Positions 8,249-17,246 of a stretch of DNA of 64,000 bases are shown here, piece after piece. The position numbers were made by a program, and so were the translations under genes. Every line of letters begins with the position of its first letter. Position 1 is the stretch's first letter. This DNA comes from Halomicrobium zhouii (GTDB taxonomy: Archaea > Halobacteriota > Halobacteria > Halobacteriales > Haloarculaceae): positions 620,001 to 684,000 of the forward strand of contig NZ_FOZK01000001.1 in NCBI RefSeq assembly GCF_900114435.1. The letters are read 5' to 3'. Under the pieces are notes generated by a model. That model did no database searches. It worked only from the letters and a program-made list of their open reading frames with translations, and had not been told where the DNA came from.

Positions 8249-9001
8249 TCACTCCCGATGCGTCGGGGCGGCGTCCTCGACGACGGCGCAGGCCAGCACC
8301 TCGAAGTCGGCCGTCTCCGGCACGACGTCGACGTCGATGCCGTGGCTCTCGGCGGTCTCCCGCGTCGGGTCGCCGATGGCGCCGACGACGGCATCGTTCA
8401 GGCCCGCGAGCGCGTCGTCGCGAACCCCCCGCTCCTCGGCGGCGTCGAGGAAGTGCTCGACCGTGAGCGAGGACGTGAAGAGCGCGGCGTCGAGGTCGCC
8501 GTCGGCCGCGAGTTCGACCGACTCGCCGGCACCCTTTGGCCGGACGAGCCGATAGAGGACGGTCTCGTGGACGTCGGCGCCCGCGTCGGCCAGTCCATCG
8601 GTCAGGACCGCCGAGCCGTGGTCGGACCGGGCGACCTCGACGCTGGCCCCGTCGACGTCGTCTTCGAGCGCCGCGACCAGCCCCGACGACGTGTACTCCT
8701 CCGGGACCAGGTCGACGTCGTAGCCCGCCTCGCCCAGCGCGTCGGCCGTCGCGGCGCCGATAGCGCAGACGGTCGAGTCGCCCGGCTCCCAGCCGGCTTC
8801 GGCCGCCAGCTCGACGCCCGTCTTGCTCGTGAGAATCACGTAATCCGCGCCCTCACGCGGGGCGTTCCCCGTCGGTTCGACGACGAGCATCGGGTCGGCG
8901 ACCGGGTCGGCGCCGAGCGATTCGAGGAGTTCGACCGCGTCGGCCAGGCGCTCGTCGTCGGGCCGGAAGACGGCGACGCGGAGGCGGGGTTCCTCACGCA
9001 T
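8249..9001 (-). CDS. hemD: Uroporphyrinogen-III synthase
   Basis: Cyclises hydroxymethylbilane with inversion of ring D to uroporphyrinogen III, the branch point to heme, siroheme and cobamides. 250 residues, normal length, with the bilobed HemD layout: FRPDDERLADAVELLESLG at the start, YVILTSKTGVELAAEAG near residue 55, and the second-lobe phrase LDAALFTSSLTVEHFLDAA near residue 175. Sequence conservation in HemD is weak, but position seals it: the gene overlaps the end of the SUMT gene by 8 bases and is the last of hemC-SUMT-hemD. Soluble cytoplasmic enzyme. Confidence 0.92.
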   Translation of the reverse strand: MREEPRLRVAVFRPDDERLADAVELLESLGADPVADPMLVVEPTGNAPREGADYVILTSKTGVELAAEAGWEPGDSTVCAIGAATADALGEAGYDVDLVPEEYTSSGLVAALEDDVDGASVEVARSDHGSAVLTDGLADAGADVHETVLYRLVRPKGAGESVELAADGDLDAALFTSSLTVEHFLDAAEERGVRDDALAGLNDAVVGAIGDPTRETAESHGIDVDVVPETADFEVLACAVVEDAAPTHRE

Positions 9002-9779
9002 CCTCGGTGGCCTCCTGTCCGTCGTCGAGCCGCTCGTTTTGCAGGAACGCTTTCACTCGCTCGCGCTCGCCCGCGACGTCGCCGATGACGGTGATGGCCG
9101 GCGGTTCGATGCCGTCCTCGTCGCGCACGTCGACGATCGAATCGAGCGTGCCGACGGCGACGCGCTGTTCGGGCCGGGTGGCCCGCTCGACCAGCGCCAC
9201 CGGCGTTTCGGGGGCCATCCCGGCCTCCCGGAGCGCGCCGGTGTAGTCCGGGAGCTTGCCGACGCCCATCAGGACGACGATGGTGCCGCCCGTCGCGGCC
9301 AGCGCGCCCCAGTCGATAGCCGATTCCTCTTTGGTCGGGTCCTCGTGGCCGGTGACGAAGGAGACGGAGGAGGCGTGGTCGCGGTGGGTCACCGGGATGC
9401 CGGCGACTTCCGGCCCGGCGACGGCGCTGGTGATGCCCGGCACGACCTCGAAGGGGATCTCGTGCTCGGCGAGGTAGGCCATCTCCTCGCCGCCGCGGCC
9501 GAAGACGGTCGGGTCGCCGCCCTTGAGCCGAACGACGTCGTTCCCCTCTTCGGCGAGTTCGACCATGCGCCGGTTGGTGTACTCCTGAGGGGTCCACTCG
9601 CCGCTGGCGCGCTTGCCGACGTCTTCGCGCTTCTCGCCGGGGATGGCCTCCAGGATCTCCGGGCCGGGAAGCTTGTCGTGGAGGACGACGTCGGCCTCGT
9701 CGATCAGTCGCTTCGCCTTGACGGTCAGCAGTTCCGGGTCGCCGGGGCCAGAGCCCACGAGGTAGACGGTGCCGGTCAT
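8994..9779 (-). CDS. cobA: Uroporphyrinogen-III C-methyltransferase (SUMT)
   Basis: Methylates uroporphyrinogen III at C2 and C7 with SAM to give precorrin-2, the entry to siroheme and cobamide. 261 residues. The family signatures are clear: VYLVGSGPGDPELLTVKA at residue 5, VVRLKGGDPTVFGRGGEE near 83 and VVPGITSAVAGP near 112. It overlaps hemC by 4 bases (ATGA) and hemD by 8 bases, so the three are translationally coupled. No precorrin-2 dehydrogenase/ferrochelatase gene is in the window. The product is needed for the siroheme of the nitrite/sulfite reductase at 23071-24798. Confidence 0.95.
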   Translation of the reverse strand: MTGTVYLVGSGPGDPELLTVKAKRLIDEADVVLHDKLPGPEILEAIPGEKREDVGKRASGEWTPQEYTNRRMVELAEEGNDVVRLKGGDPTVFGRGGEEMAYLAEHEIPFEVVPGITSAVAGPEVAGIPVTHRDHASSVSFVTGHEDPTKEESAIDWGALAATGGTIVVLMGVGKLPDYTGALREAGMAPETPVALVERATRPEQRVAVGTLDSIVDVRDEDGIEPPAITVIGDVAGERERVKAFLQNERLDDGQEATEDA

Positions 9780-10957
9780 TCCTCGGTCGCTCCCCCATCC
9801 TCGGCGATTCCTTCGTCGTCGGTCTCGACGGCGGAGGCGGCGTCATCGTCCGCCTCGCCGCCGTCGTCGAGTTCCTTCTTCGCCGCCTCGATCATGTCTT
9901 TCGCACCCTGGTCGGCCAGGTCCGCGGCGAAGGACTTCGCACCGTCGACGTGGTGGTCGACGGGGATGTCCCGCGTCGCGCTCACTTCCTCGGTGCCGTC
10001 CTGGGAGAGCACCCGGACGCGCGTCCGGACGGACCGCCCCTGCAGGACGGCGTGGATGCCCAGCGGCGCGACGCAGCCACCGCCGAGTTCTTCGAGGATG
10101 ACCCGCTCGACGGTCGTCTCCGCGCGCGAGCGCGGGTGGTCGAGCACTTCGTTGATCTCCTCGGCGACCTCCCCGTCGGCGGTCGCGACCGCCAGCGCAC
10201 CCTGCCCCGGCGCGGGGACGAACGTCTCGGTCGACAGCGGCGTCGCCTCGACGTTGTACAGCAGTCCCGACCGCTCCAGACCTGCGCGGGCGAGGACGAT
10301 GGCGTCGAACTCCGTGTCGACGTCACGGCCCAGCGCCTGTCGTTCTATCTCCCGGAGTCCGTCGAACCACTCCTCGACGTCCTGGTCGTAGGGGAAGACG
10401 TACTCGTCGTCCTCCAGTCGCTCCTTGCGTTCCTTCTCCTCCTCGCTGCGTTCCTCGTGTTCGGCCTGGAGCGACGGGGCCAGCAGCTTCTCGACCCTCG
10501 TGTCGACGTTGCCGCGCAGGGGCTGGACGTCCAGGTCGGGACGCTCGGCCAGGAGTTCGGCCTTCCGGCGGAGGCTCGACGTGCCGACCGTGGCACCCTC
10601 CGGCAGTTCCGAGAGCGTCGCCCCGTCGGGGGTGACCAGCACGTCCGACGGATCGGCGCGCTGGGGGACGGCGGCGACGACGAGCGAGTCTGGCTGTTCG
10701 GTCGGGACGTCCTTCATCGAGTGGACGGCGGCGTCGACGGAGCCGTCGAGGACCTGCTCGTCCAGGCTGCGGACGAACGCGCCGGTCTTGCCCAGGCGGT
10801 GGATCAGCTCGTCGCGGATCTGGTCGCCGGTGGTCTCCACCTCGACGATCTCGACGTCGTAGCGGCGGTCCTCCAGGGCCTCCCGGACGGCGGCGGCCTG
10901 GCGGAGCGCCAGGTCCGACCCCCGCGTCGCCAGCCGCAGCGTCCCTCGCGTAGTCAT
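9776..10957 (-). CDS. hemC: Hydroxymethylbilane synthase (porphobilinogen deaminase) with acidic insertion
   Basis: Polymerises four porphobilinogens into hydroxymethylbilane. The N terminus has the substrate-binding pattern LRLATRGSDLALRQA, then VGTSSLRRKAEL near residue 120, and the dipyrromethane-cofactor cysteine in LGGGCVAPLG. At 393 residues it is about 80 longer than bacterial HemC. The extra length comes from a highly charged insertion around residues 155-205, between the RGNVDTRVEKL and IVLARAGLERSG motifs, and from an acidic C-terminal extension of about 30 residues. It is the first gene of the hemC-SUMT-hemD operon. Confidence 0.95.
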   Translation of the reverse strand: MTTRGTLRLATRGSDLALRQAAAVREALEDRRYDVEIVEVETTGDQIRDELIHRLGKTGAFVRSLDEQVLDGSVDAAVHSMKDVPTEQPDSLVVAAVPQRADPSDVLVTPDGATLSELPEGATVGTSSLRRKAELLAERPDLDVQPLRGNVDTRVEKLLAPSLQAEHEERSEEEKERKERLEDDEYVFPYDQDVEEWFDGLREIERQALGRDVDTEFDAIVLARAGLERSGLLYNVEATPLSTETFVPAPGQGALAVATADGEVAEEINEVLDHPRSRAETTVERVILEELGGGCVAPLGIHAVLQGRSVRTRVRVLSQDGTEEVSATRDIPVDHHVDGAKSFAADLADQGAKDMIEAAKKELDDGGEADDDAASAVETDDEGIAEDGGATEE

Positions 10958-11066
10958 AGCTGTGACTCCACGGTCAGCGGTGAAAAGTCTGCTACTTCGG
11001 GCGCGCGCCGACCACTGAGTGCGGGCCGGACGGGTCAGCGGTCCGTGTCACCACGGCCCGTCCACG

Positions 11067-11615
11067 TCACCACGGCTCGTCCTTGAGCCCGAGCCAGTAG
11101 GCGATGGCGTTGGTCGCGACGTGGAGCAGCGGCGTCGCGACGAGGATGACGACCAGCACGGGGACGGTGAACGTCTCGGTGAACCACCCGAAGTCCGCGA
11201 CGGCGGCGAGCAAGAGCGCGCCGACGACGAAGTCGAGCTGGTCGAGGCCGGGGAAGGCGGCGCCGCGCTCGCGGCCGGTCCGGCGCTTGAGGAAGGAGGC
11301 ACCGACGTCGCCGAGCATCGCACCGAGGGCGAGGCCGACGGCGGCGAGCAGCGGAAATTCGGGGAGCGACGAGATGCCCAGTGCGTCGTTCGCGGTCCCG
11401 TTGACGGCGTTGAGCAGGAGGGCCAGCGCCGTGCCGGCGACGGTGCCCGCGAACGTCCCGCGCCAGGTCTTCCCGTCGCCGAGGACGCGCTTGCCGTTCC
11501 AGGTCCGGCCGCCGTCGATGGGACGCCCGCCGCCCGCCAGGACGGCCGCGTTGTTCGGGACGTAGGCGGGCAACATCGCCCAGAGCGCAGTGGCGACGGT
11601 CGCGAGAATGCTCAT
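11067..11615 (-). CDS. carS: CDP-archaeol synthase (CDP-2,3-bis-O-geranylgeranyl-sn-glycerol synthase)
   Basis: Integral membrane enzyme that activates di-geranylgeranylglyceryl phosphate with CTP, the step before polar head-group addition to archaeal lipids. 182 residues with about five hydrophobic segments. The family signature is visible as [18 protein letters not shown] followed by [13 protein letters not shown], and the cytosolic loop [23 protein letters not shown] is near residue 110. It sits alone, 109 bases before hemC on the same strand. The prenyl synthase at 58810-59652 makes the isoprenoid chains used upstream in this pathway. Confidence 0.93.
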   Translation of the reverse strand: MSILATVATALWAMLPAYVPNNAAVLAGGGRPIDGGRTWNGKRVLGDGKTWRGTFAGTVAGTALALLLNAVNGTANDALGISSLPEFPLLAAVGLALGAMLGDVGASFLKRRTGRERGAAFPGLDQLDFVVGALLLAAVADFGWFTETFTVPVLVVILVATPLLHVATNAIAYWLGLKDEPW

Positions 11616-11710
11616 TGTCCGGGGGTTTCATGCCTCCCTCTTAACGCTTTCTCGGTCGCTCGTCGCCGAACGCCCCATCCATTTAATCGGGCCGCCACTA
11701 ACACACTGAC

Positions 11711-12547
11711 GTGATCCCTCCGCTCGCACGCCGGTTCGTCGCCGGCGAGACGGCCGCCGAGGCGCTGGACCACGCGGAGACGCTGAACGACCGGGGGGTA
11801 GGGGCTATCCTGAACCACCTCGGCGAACACTACGAGACGCGCGACCCGGCCGACGCGGACGCCGAGGCGTACCAGCGGCTCGTCGACGATATCGTCCAGA
11901 TGGGTCTGGACGCGTGCGTCTCGGTCAAACCTTCCCAGCTCGGCCTCTCCGTCGGCGAAGACGTCTTCCGGGAGAACCTCTCGCGCGTCGTCGACCACGC
12001 CGCCGAGCGCGACGTCTTCGTCTGGCTGGACATGGAGGACCACACGACGACGGACGCGACGCTGGACGCCTTCGAGGCCGAGACGACCGCCCACGGTGGC
12101 GGCGTCGGCGTCTGTCTGCAGTCCAACCTCCGGCGCACCCACGACGACCTCGAACGGCTCGCCGACCTGCCGGGGAAGGTCCGGCTGGTCAAGGGGGCCT
12201 ACGACCCGCCGGCGACCGTCGCCTACAGGGGGAAGGGCCACGTCGACGCGCGGTTCAGGGACGACCTTCGATACATGTTCGCGAACTTCGACGACGGAAT
12301 CGCGGTGGGGAGTCACGACCCCGAGATGATATCGCTGGCCCACTCGCTCCACGAGGAGTTCGGGACGCCCTACGAGATCCAGATGCTGATGGGCGTCCGG
12401 CCCGACGCGCAGTTCGAACTGGCCGACGAGTGCGAAGTCTGGCAGTACGTCCCCTACGGCGAGCGCTGGCTCTCGTACTTCTACCGGCGCGTCTCCGAGC
12501 GCAAGGAGAACGCGCTGTTCGCGGCGCGGGCGCTGCTGGGGATCTGA
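11711..12547 (+). CDS. Proline dehydrogenase family flavoenzyme
   Basis: FAD-dependent TIM-barrel enzyme that oxidises proline to pyrroline-5-carboxylate, 278 residues, the size of monofunctional archaeal and Gram-positive PRODH. Motifs: SVKPSQLG near residue 76, FVWLDMEDHTTTDATLDAF near 100, GKVRLVKGAYDPP near 155, and the substrate-binding YVPYGERWLSYFYRR near 252. It starts at GTG 11711, about ten bases after an AT-rich stretch. It does not sit beside a pyrroline-5-carboxylate dehydrogenase here. Confidence 0.9.
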   Translation: MIPPLARRFVAGETAAEALDHAETLNDRGVGAILNHLGEHYETRDPADADAEAYQRLVDDIVQMGLDACVSVKPSQLGLSVGEDVFRENLSRVVDHAAERDVFVWLDMEDHTTTDATLDAFEAETTAHGGGVGVCLQSNLRRTHDDLERLADLPGKVRLVKGAYDPPATVAYRGKGHVDARFRDDLRYMFANFDDGIAVGSHDPEMISLAHSLHEEFGTPYEIQMLMGVRPDAQFELADECEVWQYVPYGERWLSYFYRRVSERKENALFAARALLGI

Positions 12548-12638
12548 CCTCGCTCCACTGGGTCGTCGCTGGCCGGTGGAGCCGCAGGCGTGAAGAGCGA
12601 CGACCGACCGAGCGGCGCTGCTAGTGCTGCCGATACTA

Positions 12639-12810
12639 CTACCGTTTCTCGCGGAGCGCGGCGCGGTCGAGTTCGTCGACGCTCGACCGGCCCGACAGCC
12701 CGAGCGTCAGGTCCAGGTCGGCGAGAACGTTCCGGCAGTGCTCGCGGACGCCGTCCTCGCCGGCGAGCGCCGTCGAGGCGGCGGCACCCGGTGGCAGTAG
12801 CGACGGGACC
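12639..12810 (-). pseudogene. C-terminal remnant of an FMN-dependent alpha-hydroxy-acid (lactate) dehydrogenase
   Basis: On the minus strand bases 12639-12765 read GEDGVREHCRNVLADLDL, then TLGLSGRSSVDELDRAALRE, then a TAG stop. This matches the final two helices of lactate 2-monooxygenase / L-lactate dehydrogenase type flavoproteins (pattern GxxGVxxHxRNxLAELDLTLxLxG). There is no flavin-binding barrel upstream: the adjacent sequence is the end of the DHFR-like gene at 12811. The rest of the gene has therefore been deleted. Family recognition is from the C-terminal pattern only. Confidence 0.65.
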
Positions 12811-13380
12811 TCACTCGTGGGCCGCGCCGTCGCGCTGGACCTCGTAGGTCAGCGCGGCGAAGACGTCGCCGTACTGGTCCACGTCGACCAGTTTCAGCGG
12901 CGGATCGGTGATCTGCCGCGGCAACACCGGCGCGCCCGACGCGAGCGTGACGGGGGCGACGCTGAGAATAATCTCGTCGAGGAGCGCGGCGTCGTGGAAC
13001 TGCCCGACGAGGTCGCCGCCGCCGACGAGCCAGACGTTCCCGCCGTCCGCGGCCGAGGCCATGTCCGCGTGGACGGGCGCCACGTCACCCTGGACGAACC
13101 GGAGGTCCGCGCCGTCGACCGCCGGCAGGTCGCGACTGGTGAACACCCACACCGGGACGTCGTAGGGCCACTCGTCCGGGCGCTCGCGGAGGTCCTCGTG
13201 TTCCAGGAGCCACTCGTAGGTCGTCGAGCCCATCGCCGCGGCGCCGACGTCCTCGACGAATCGCGAGTAGTCCTCGTCCACGCCCTCGACATCACCGAAC
13301 TGGAACAGCCACTCGAGCGAGTCGTCCTCGTCGGCGATGTACCCGTCGATACTCGTCGCCGTGTAGTACTGGGTCGCCAT
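12811..13380 (-). CDS. Dihydrofolate-reductase / RibD C-terminal-domain family reductase
   Basis: A 189-residue NADPH-dependent reductase-like protein of the DHFR/RibD-C fold. The start at 13380 gives MATQYYTATSIDGYIADED, the usual beginning of the family. Other hallmarks are AAMGSTTYEWLLEH near residue 55, VFTSRDLPAV near 82, and GGNVWLVGGGDLVGQFHDAALLDE near 113. Members are mostly uncharacterised; some reduce pteridines or deazapterins, so a true folate role should not be assumed. It lies beside the lactate-dehydrogenase remnant, whose deletion ends at this gene's 3' end. Confidence 0.87.
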   Translation of the reverse strand: MATQYYTATSIDGYIADEDDSLEWLFQFGDVEGVDEDYSRFVEDVGAAAMGSTTYEWLLEHEDLRERPDEWPYDVPVWVFTSRDLPAVDGADLRFVQGDVAPVHADMASAADGGNVWLVGGGDLVGQFHDAALLDEIILSVAPVTLASGAPVLPRQITDPPLKLVDVDQYGDVFAALTYEVQRDGAAHE

Positions 13381-13434
13381 CTCTCGATCGTCGGAACCGA
13401 GGCGCGGCGGCGCCATAAACCCGACAGGCGCACC

Positions 13435-14001
13435 TCACACCAGCACCCGCACGACGCCAAAGAGGACCAGCACCCCGAGCACGTCGCAGACGTTCGTCAC
13501 GACCGGAATCACCACCTCGTCGGGGTCGAGCGAGAAGCGGTAGGCGGCGTAGGTGGTGACCACCGTCACGGCGACGGCGAGCACCGCGAGCGCGAGGCCA
13601 CTCAGGAGCGCGACGAGGACGACGGTCCGGAGCGGGAGCGCCGTCGCGCCGAACAGCCCCTGGACCAGCCACGCGCCCGCGCCGACGAGCGGGAAGATGG
13701 TCAGCGACAGCGAGACGGTCGCGACGGCGTTACCGGCCAGGCGGTCGTCCGTCGGGGAAAAGGAGAGCAGGCCGAGGTGGAACGCCGTTGAGAGCCGCGC
13801 GGCGAGGACGCTCCCGAGGTTCCCCGCCATCCCGATCGTCACCGGCACCAGCACGAGCAGCGAGGGGTACCGCAGCAGGGTGTCCTCGAAGGTGTCGAGG
13901 ACGAGACCGCTGCCCAGTTCGACCGCCGTCAGGACCGCCAGTATCGGGAGCATCGTTCGCATGATACCCCGGACCGTCCACTCCTGGCGCGCCCCGGCCA
14001 T
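13435..14001 (-). CDS. MgtE-type membrane domain protein, half transporter B
   Basis: A 188-residue integral membrane protein equal to the pore-forming domain of MgtE-like divalent cation channels, without the N and CBS cytoplasmic domains. It has five hydrophobic helices. The conserved phrase VPVTIGMAGNLGSVLAARLSTA near residue 50 matches the family pattern P-x-x-x-x-x-x-G-N-x-G-S. The C-terminal helix contains VIPVVTNVCDVLGVLVLF, the second cation-site motif. It starts one base after half transporter A stops, so the two are coupled and probably form a heterodimer. Mg or another divalent cation is likely. Confidence 0.85.
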   Translation of the reverse strand: MAGARQEWTVRGIMRTMLPILAVLTAVELGSGLVLDTFEDTLLRYPSLLVLVPVTIGMAGNLGSVLAARLSTAFHLGLLSFSPTDDRLAGNAVATVSLSLTIFPLVGAGAWLVQGLFGATALPLRTVVLVALLSGLALAVLAVAVTVVTTYAAYRFSLDPDEVVIPVVTNVCDVLGVLVLFGVVRVLV

Positions 14002-14002
14002 C

Positions 14003-14581
14003 TTACCCGCCCCCCGCGGCGAGGACGACTCTGGCCGCGAACAGCATCGTCGCGACGCCGACGACGTCGCCCGTCGTCGTGACGACCGGGCCGGCCAGCG
14101 TATCGGGGTTGAGCCCGCGCCGGTAGCCCAGGAAGACGACGGAGATGACGGCGGTCGCCAGGAGGACGCCCGAGACGAGCCCCGCGAGCACGGCGATGGC
14201 CACGAGCGTCGCGAGGCCCGCGACGTCCCGACCCAGCGCGACCAGCAGCGCGAACGCGAGCGTCGCGGCGAAGGCGCTGACGAGCACGCCGTTGGCCATC
14301 GACGCCGCGACGGCGCGGTTGAGCCGGTCGTCGCCCAGCGTGAACTCGGGTTCGACGAGCCCCTGGTGGAGCGCCGACCCGAGGCGCGCACCGAGCGAGC
14401 CGTAGACGTTCCCCCTGGTCGCCAGGAGGGCGGGGACGAGGACGATGAGGCCGGTGACCTGCTTCAGTTCCGCCTCCATCCCGCCCAGCACCGCGCCCGC
14501 GAACAGGCCGCCGACCGCGCTGGGGAGGAGCACGGGCAGCGTCTCCCGGTAGGCCTCCACGGCGACCTCACGGACGGTCAT
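14003..14581 (-). CDS. MgtE-type membrane domain protein, half transporter A
   Basis: A 192-residue partner of the downstream gene, with the same five-helix MgtE membrane domain: VPALLATRGNVYGSLGARLGSA near residue 48 and VVTTTGDVVGVATMLF near 165, the positions of the cation-pathway residues. No CBS domain and no long cytoplasmic part. The two-gene arrangement means each polypeptide supplies one half of the pore, where bacterial MgtE is a homodimer. It starts with ATG at 14581 after a short AT-rich spacer. Confidence 0.85.
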   Translation of the reverse strand: MTVREVAVEAYRETLPVLLPSAVGGLFAGAVLGGMEAELKQVTGLIVLVPALLATRGNVYGSLGARLGSALHQGLVEPEFTLGDDRLNRAVAASMANGVLVSAFAATLAFALLVALGRDVAGLATLVAIAVLAGLVSGVLLATAVISVVFLGYRRGLNPDTLAGPVVTTTGDVVGVATMLFAARVVLAAGGG

Positions 14582-14646
14582 ACCGGAGACTCTGCGGCCA
14601 GTTTCAAAAAACGACCGTCACGCGGCAGGAGGCGGCGCGTAGCCGC

Positions 14647-16056
14647 TCAGTCGCCGAACGGATTGCCGCCGCCACCCATGCCGCCCATCCCGCCGCCACC
14701 GCCGCCACCGCCCTGCATCTGTTGCATCATGCGCTCCATGTCCCCGTCGCCCATGCCCTGGAACTGCTTGAGCATCTGCTCCATCTGCTTGTGCTGCTGG
14801 AGCAGTTCGCGGATGCGCTCCTCGGGCTTGCCCGACCCCTTCGCGATCCGTTCGGTTCGGCTCTGGCCGACGACGCGCGGATTTTCGAGTTCCTCCTCGG
14901 TCATCGAGTCCATGACCACCTCGAAGTCACGCATCCGTTCCTGGGTGACGTCCATGGCGTCGTCGGGCAACTGGTCCATCAGCCCGCCGCCGAGGCCCGG
15001 GATCATGTCCATCACCTGGTCGAGGGGGCCCATCTTGTTCATCGTCTCCATCTGCTTGCGCATGTCCTTGAGGGTGAACTGGCCCTCCAGCATGTCCTCG
15101 GGGTCCCAGTCCTCGTCCTCGGCGCCGGTCTCCTCCATCGCGCGCTCGACGCGCTCGGTGAGTTGCTTGAGGTCGCCCATGCCGAGCAGGCGCGAGATAA
15201 AGCCCGAGGGCTCGAAGCGCTCGATGTCCTTGACCGTCTCGCCGGCCCCGAGGAAGGCGATGGTCGAGTCCGTCTCGTTGACGGCGGCCAGTGCGCCCCC
15301 ACCTTTCGCCGTCCCGTCGAGTTTGGTGATGACGACGCCGTCGACGCCCTCCGCGATGGCCTCGTCGAACTTCTGGGCCTGGTCCTTGGCTCCCTGGCCG
15401 ATGGCGGCGTCGAGCACGAGCAGCGAGTGGTCCGGTTCGACCGTCCGGTCGATCTGTTCCAGCTCCTCGATCAGGTCGTCCTCCAGGGCGTGGCGACCGG
15501 CGGTGTCGACGATCTGGACGTCGGCGTCCGCGGTCGCTTCGAGTCCGTCGCGAGCGATCTGGACGGGGTCGTCCGAGTCGGGCTCGCCGTAGAACTCCAC
15601 CTCGGCGCGCTCGGCCATCTGCTTGGCCTGGTCGTAGGCGCCCGGGCGGAAGGTGTCGGTCTGGATGACTGCGGGTCGGAGCCCCTTCTTGGAGAACCAC
15701 CACGCCATCTTCGCCGCGGTGGTCGTCTTCCCCGACCCCTGGAGGCCGGCGAGCATGATCGTCTGCTCTTCGAGGGGCAGTTCGGTGGACTCGCCGACCA
15801 GGTCGACGAGTTCCTCGTAGACGATGCGTAGGACCCAGTCCCGCGGCGAGGTGCCCCCCGGCGGCTCCTCCTCCAGCGCGCGCGTCTTGATGTTGTCCGA
15901 CAGCTCCTGGACGAGCGAGACGTCGACGTCGGCCTGCAGGAGCGAGCGCTGGATCTCCTTGACGATGTCCTGGATGTCCTCCTCGGAGATGCGGGACTTC
16001 CCGCGGAGGTTGTCGAGGGTCCCCCGCAGCGAACTCCCCAGATCGTCGAGTACCAT
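14647..16056 (-). CDS. srp54: Signal recognition particle GTPase SRP54
   Basis: Binds 7S RNA and signal peptides and delivers ribosomes to FtsY. 469 residues from the ATG at 16056. The N-terminal four-helix bundle comes first, then the GTPase domain with P-loop [15 protein letters not shown] near residue 108, [11 protein letters not shown] near 190 and [14 protein letters not shown] near 247. The Met-rich M domain (about 305-445) is followed by a Gly/Met tail ending GNPFGD. A longer in-frame opening upstream is ignored because [15 protein letters not shown] is the typical family start. Its receptor FtsY is at 25178-26389. Confidence 0.97.
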   Translation of the reverse strand: MVLDDLGSSLRGTLDNLRGKSRISEEDIQDIVKEIQRSLLQADVDVSLVQELSDNIKTRALEEEPPGGTSPRDWVLRIVYEELVDLVGESTELPLEEQTIMLAGLQGSGKTTTAAKMAWWFSKKGLRPAVIQTDTFRPGAYDQAKQMAERAEVEFYGEPDSDDPVQIARDGLEATADADVQIVDTAGRHALEDDLIEELEQIDRTVEPDHSLLVLDAAIGQGAKDQAQKFDEAIAEGVDGVVITKLDGTAKGGGALAAVNETDSTIAFLGAGETVKDIERFEPSGFISRLLGMGDLKQLTERVERAMEETGAEDEDWDPEDMLEGQFTLKDMRKQMETMNKMGPLDQVMDMIPGLGGGLMDQLPDDAMDVTQERMRDFEVVMDSMTEEELENPRVVGQSRTERIAKGSGKPEERIRELLQQHKQMEQMLKQFQGMGDGDMERMMQQMQGGGGGGGGMGGMGGGGNPFGD

Positions 16057-16208
16057 TGTTGTCGCGTGGTACGCTGTGGCGGCGGTAAAGCCTTTTTGTC
16101 GGCCGGAGCCGTTCCGATCCGGTTCCCACAGGGTCGGTATCCCGCTGCAGTCCACGACCCCGTCGTCGAGACGGGCGACCGACCACTCTCGGTCCTGAAG
16201 CCTAAAAC

Positions 16209-16217
16209 ACATATAAC
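16209..16217 (+). promoter_or_regulatory. TATA box for the 16240 gene
   Basis: ACATATAAC, 23-31 bases before the ATG at 16240, in an otherwise GC-rich stretch. The spacing implies a leaderless transcript, the common haloarchaeal arrangement. Confidence 0.55.
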
Positions 16218-16239
16218 TGGCTACCATACTTGAATCAAG

Positions 16240-17184
16240 ATGATCGACGAGCTGAAACAACCGGAGTACACCGGTGAGAATCGCTGCCTGCCGTGCACGG
16301 GCGTCAACCTCCTCATCGCCGTCGTCGCCGCGGCGGTGGCCGGCCGCCGCTCGCGGAAAGCGGGTGCCGGCGTCTTCGTCGCCTCGGTGGTCCTGATCTA
16401 CCTCCGCGGCTACCTCGTCCCCGGGACGCCCGCACTCACGAAGCGGTACCTCCCCGACGACGTCCTCCGGCTGTTCGGGAAGGAACCGGCCAGGCCCGTC
16501 CAGAGCGGACTCGGCGCCGGCCTCGACAGCGACGGTCCCTCGTCGAACGGCGTCGGCGATGGACGCGCCGACGACGGCCACAGCGCGACCGACGACGGCG
16601 ACGGTACCAGCACCGTCGAGTCCGCGACGAACGGCGGCGTGGTCGAGGCCGCACGCGACGAGGCGGGCGCCCTGGACCCGGAGATCGTCCTGTCGAACGC
16701 CGGGGCGCTCGAAGCGTGCGATGACGGCGAGGACCTGTGCCTGACCGAGGAGTTCAAGCAGTCATGGGACGACGCGATGGCGGATTTCGACGGCGAGGAG
16801 TCCACGGACCTTGCCGAGCGGCTGGTGGCCCAGTTCGACCTCGACGTCGAGGACTGCGAGATCGAGGCGTTCGACGACGGCCGCGTGCTGACGGACGGCG
16901 ACGGCCGCATCGGGCAGTGGCCCTCCGAGGCGGCGATGATCGCCGACGCCGCGGGAGCCGCGGTGCTCCGGAGCCGGCTGTCGGACTGGGAGGCCCTCTC
17001 GACCCGCGAGAAGGGAAGCTTGCTGAACGGCCTCCGGCTCTTCCTCGAGGAGTGTCCCACCGGCGAGGGCGGCATCGAGTTCGGCCAGGAGACCGTGGAG
17101 TCCTGCTGTAGCTCCTACGAGGTCGTCGCCGTCACCTGCGAGGAGACCGGGGACCGCCTCTTCGAGGAGCCGATCCACGAGTAA
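16240..17184 (+). CDS. Haloarchaeal membrane protein with C-terminal acidic domain, unknown function
   Basis: A 314-residue protein. The N terminus has [11 protein letters not shown], a CxxC pair just before two hydrophobic segments (about residues 23-37 and 45-60). A low-complexity linker (about 85-145) rich in Asp, Gly and Ser follows. The C-terminal domain (about 150-314) is acidic, with cysteines near 179 and 187 and a CC pair in [16 protein letters not shown] near 288. The CxxC and CC pairs suggest a metal or redox site, but no family could be named. It is divergent from srp54 and driven by its own TATA box. Confidence 0.75.
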   Translation: MIDELKQPEYTGENRCLPCTGVNLLIAVVAAAVAGRRSRKAGAGVFVASVVLIYLRGYLVPGTPALTKRYLPDDVLRLFGKEPARPVQSGLGAGLDSDGPSSNGVGDGRADDGHSATDDGDGTSTVESATNGGVVEAARDEAGALDPEIVLSNAGALEACDDGEDLCLTEEFKQSWDDAMADFDGEESTDLAERLVAQFDLDVEDCEIEAFDDGRVLTDGDGRIGQWPSEAAMIADAAGAAVLRSRLSDWEALSTREKGSLLNGLRLFLEECPTGEGGIEFGQETVESCCSSYEVVAVTCEETGDRLFEEPIHE

Positions 17185-17246
17185 GCTGTTTTCCCGTCGC
17201 AGGCCGGAGGAGTGGGTATTACGGTCGTCCCGCGACCACACCCACC

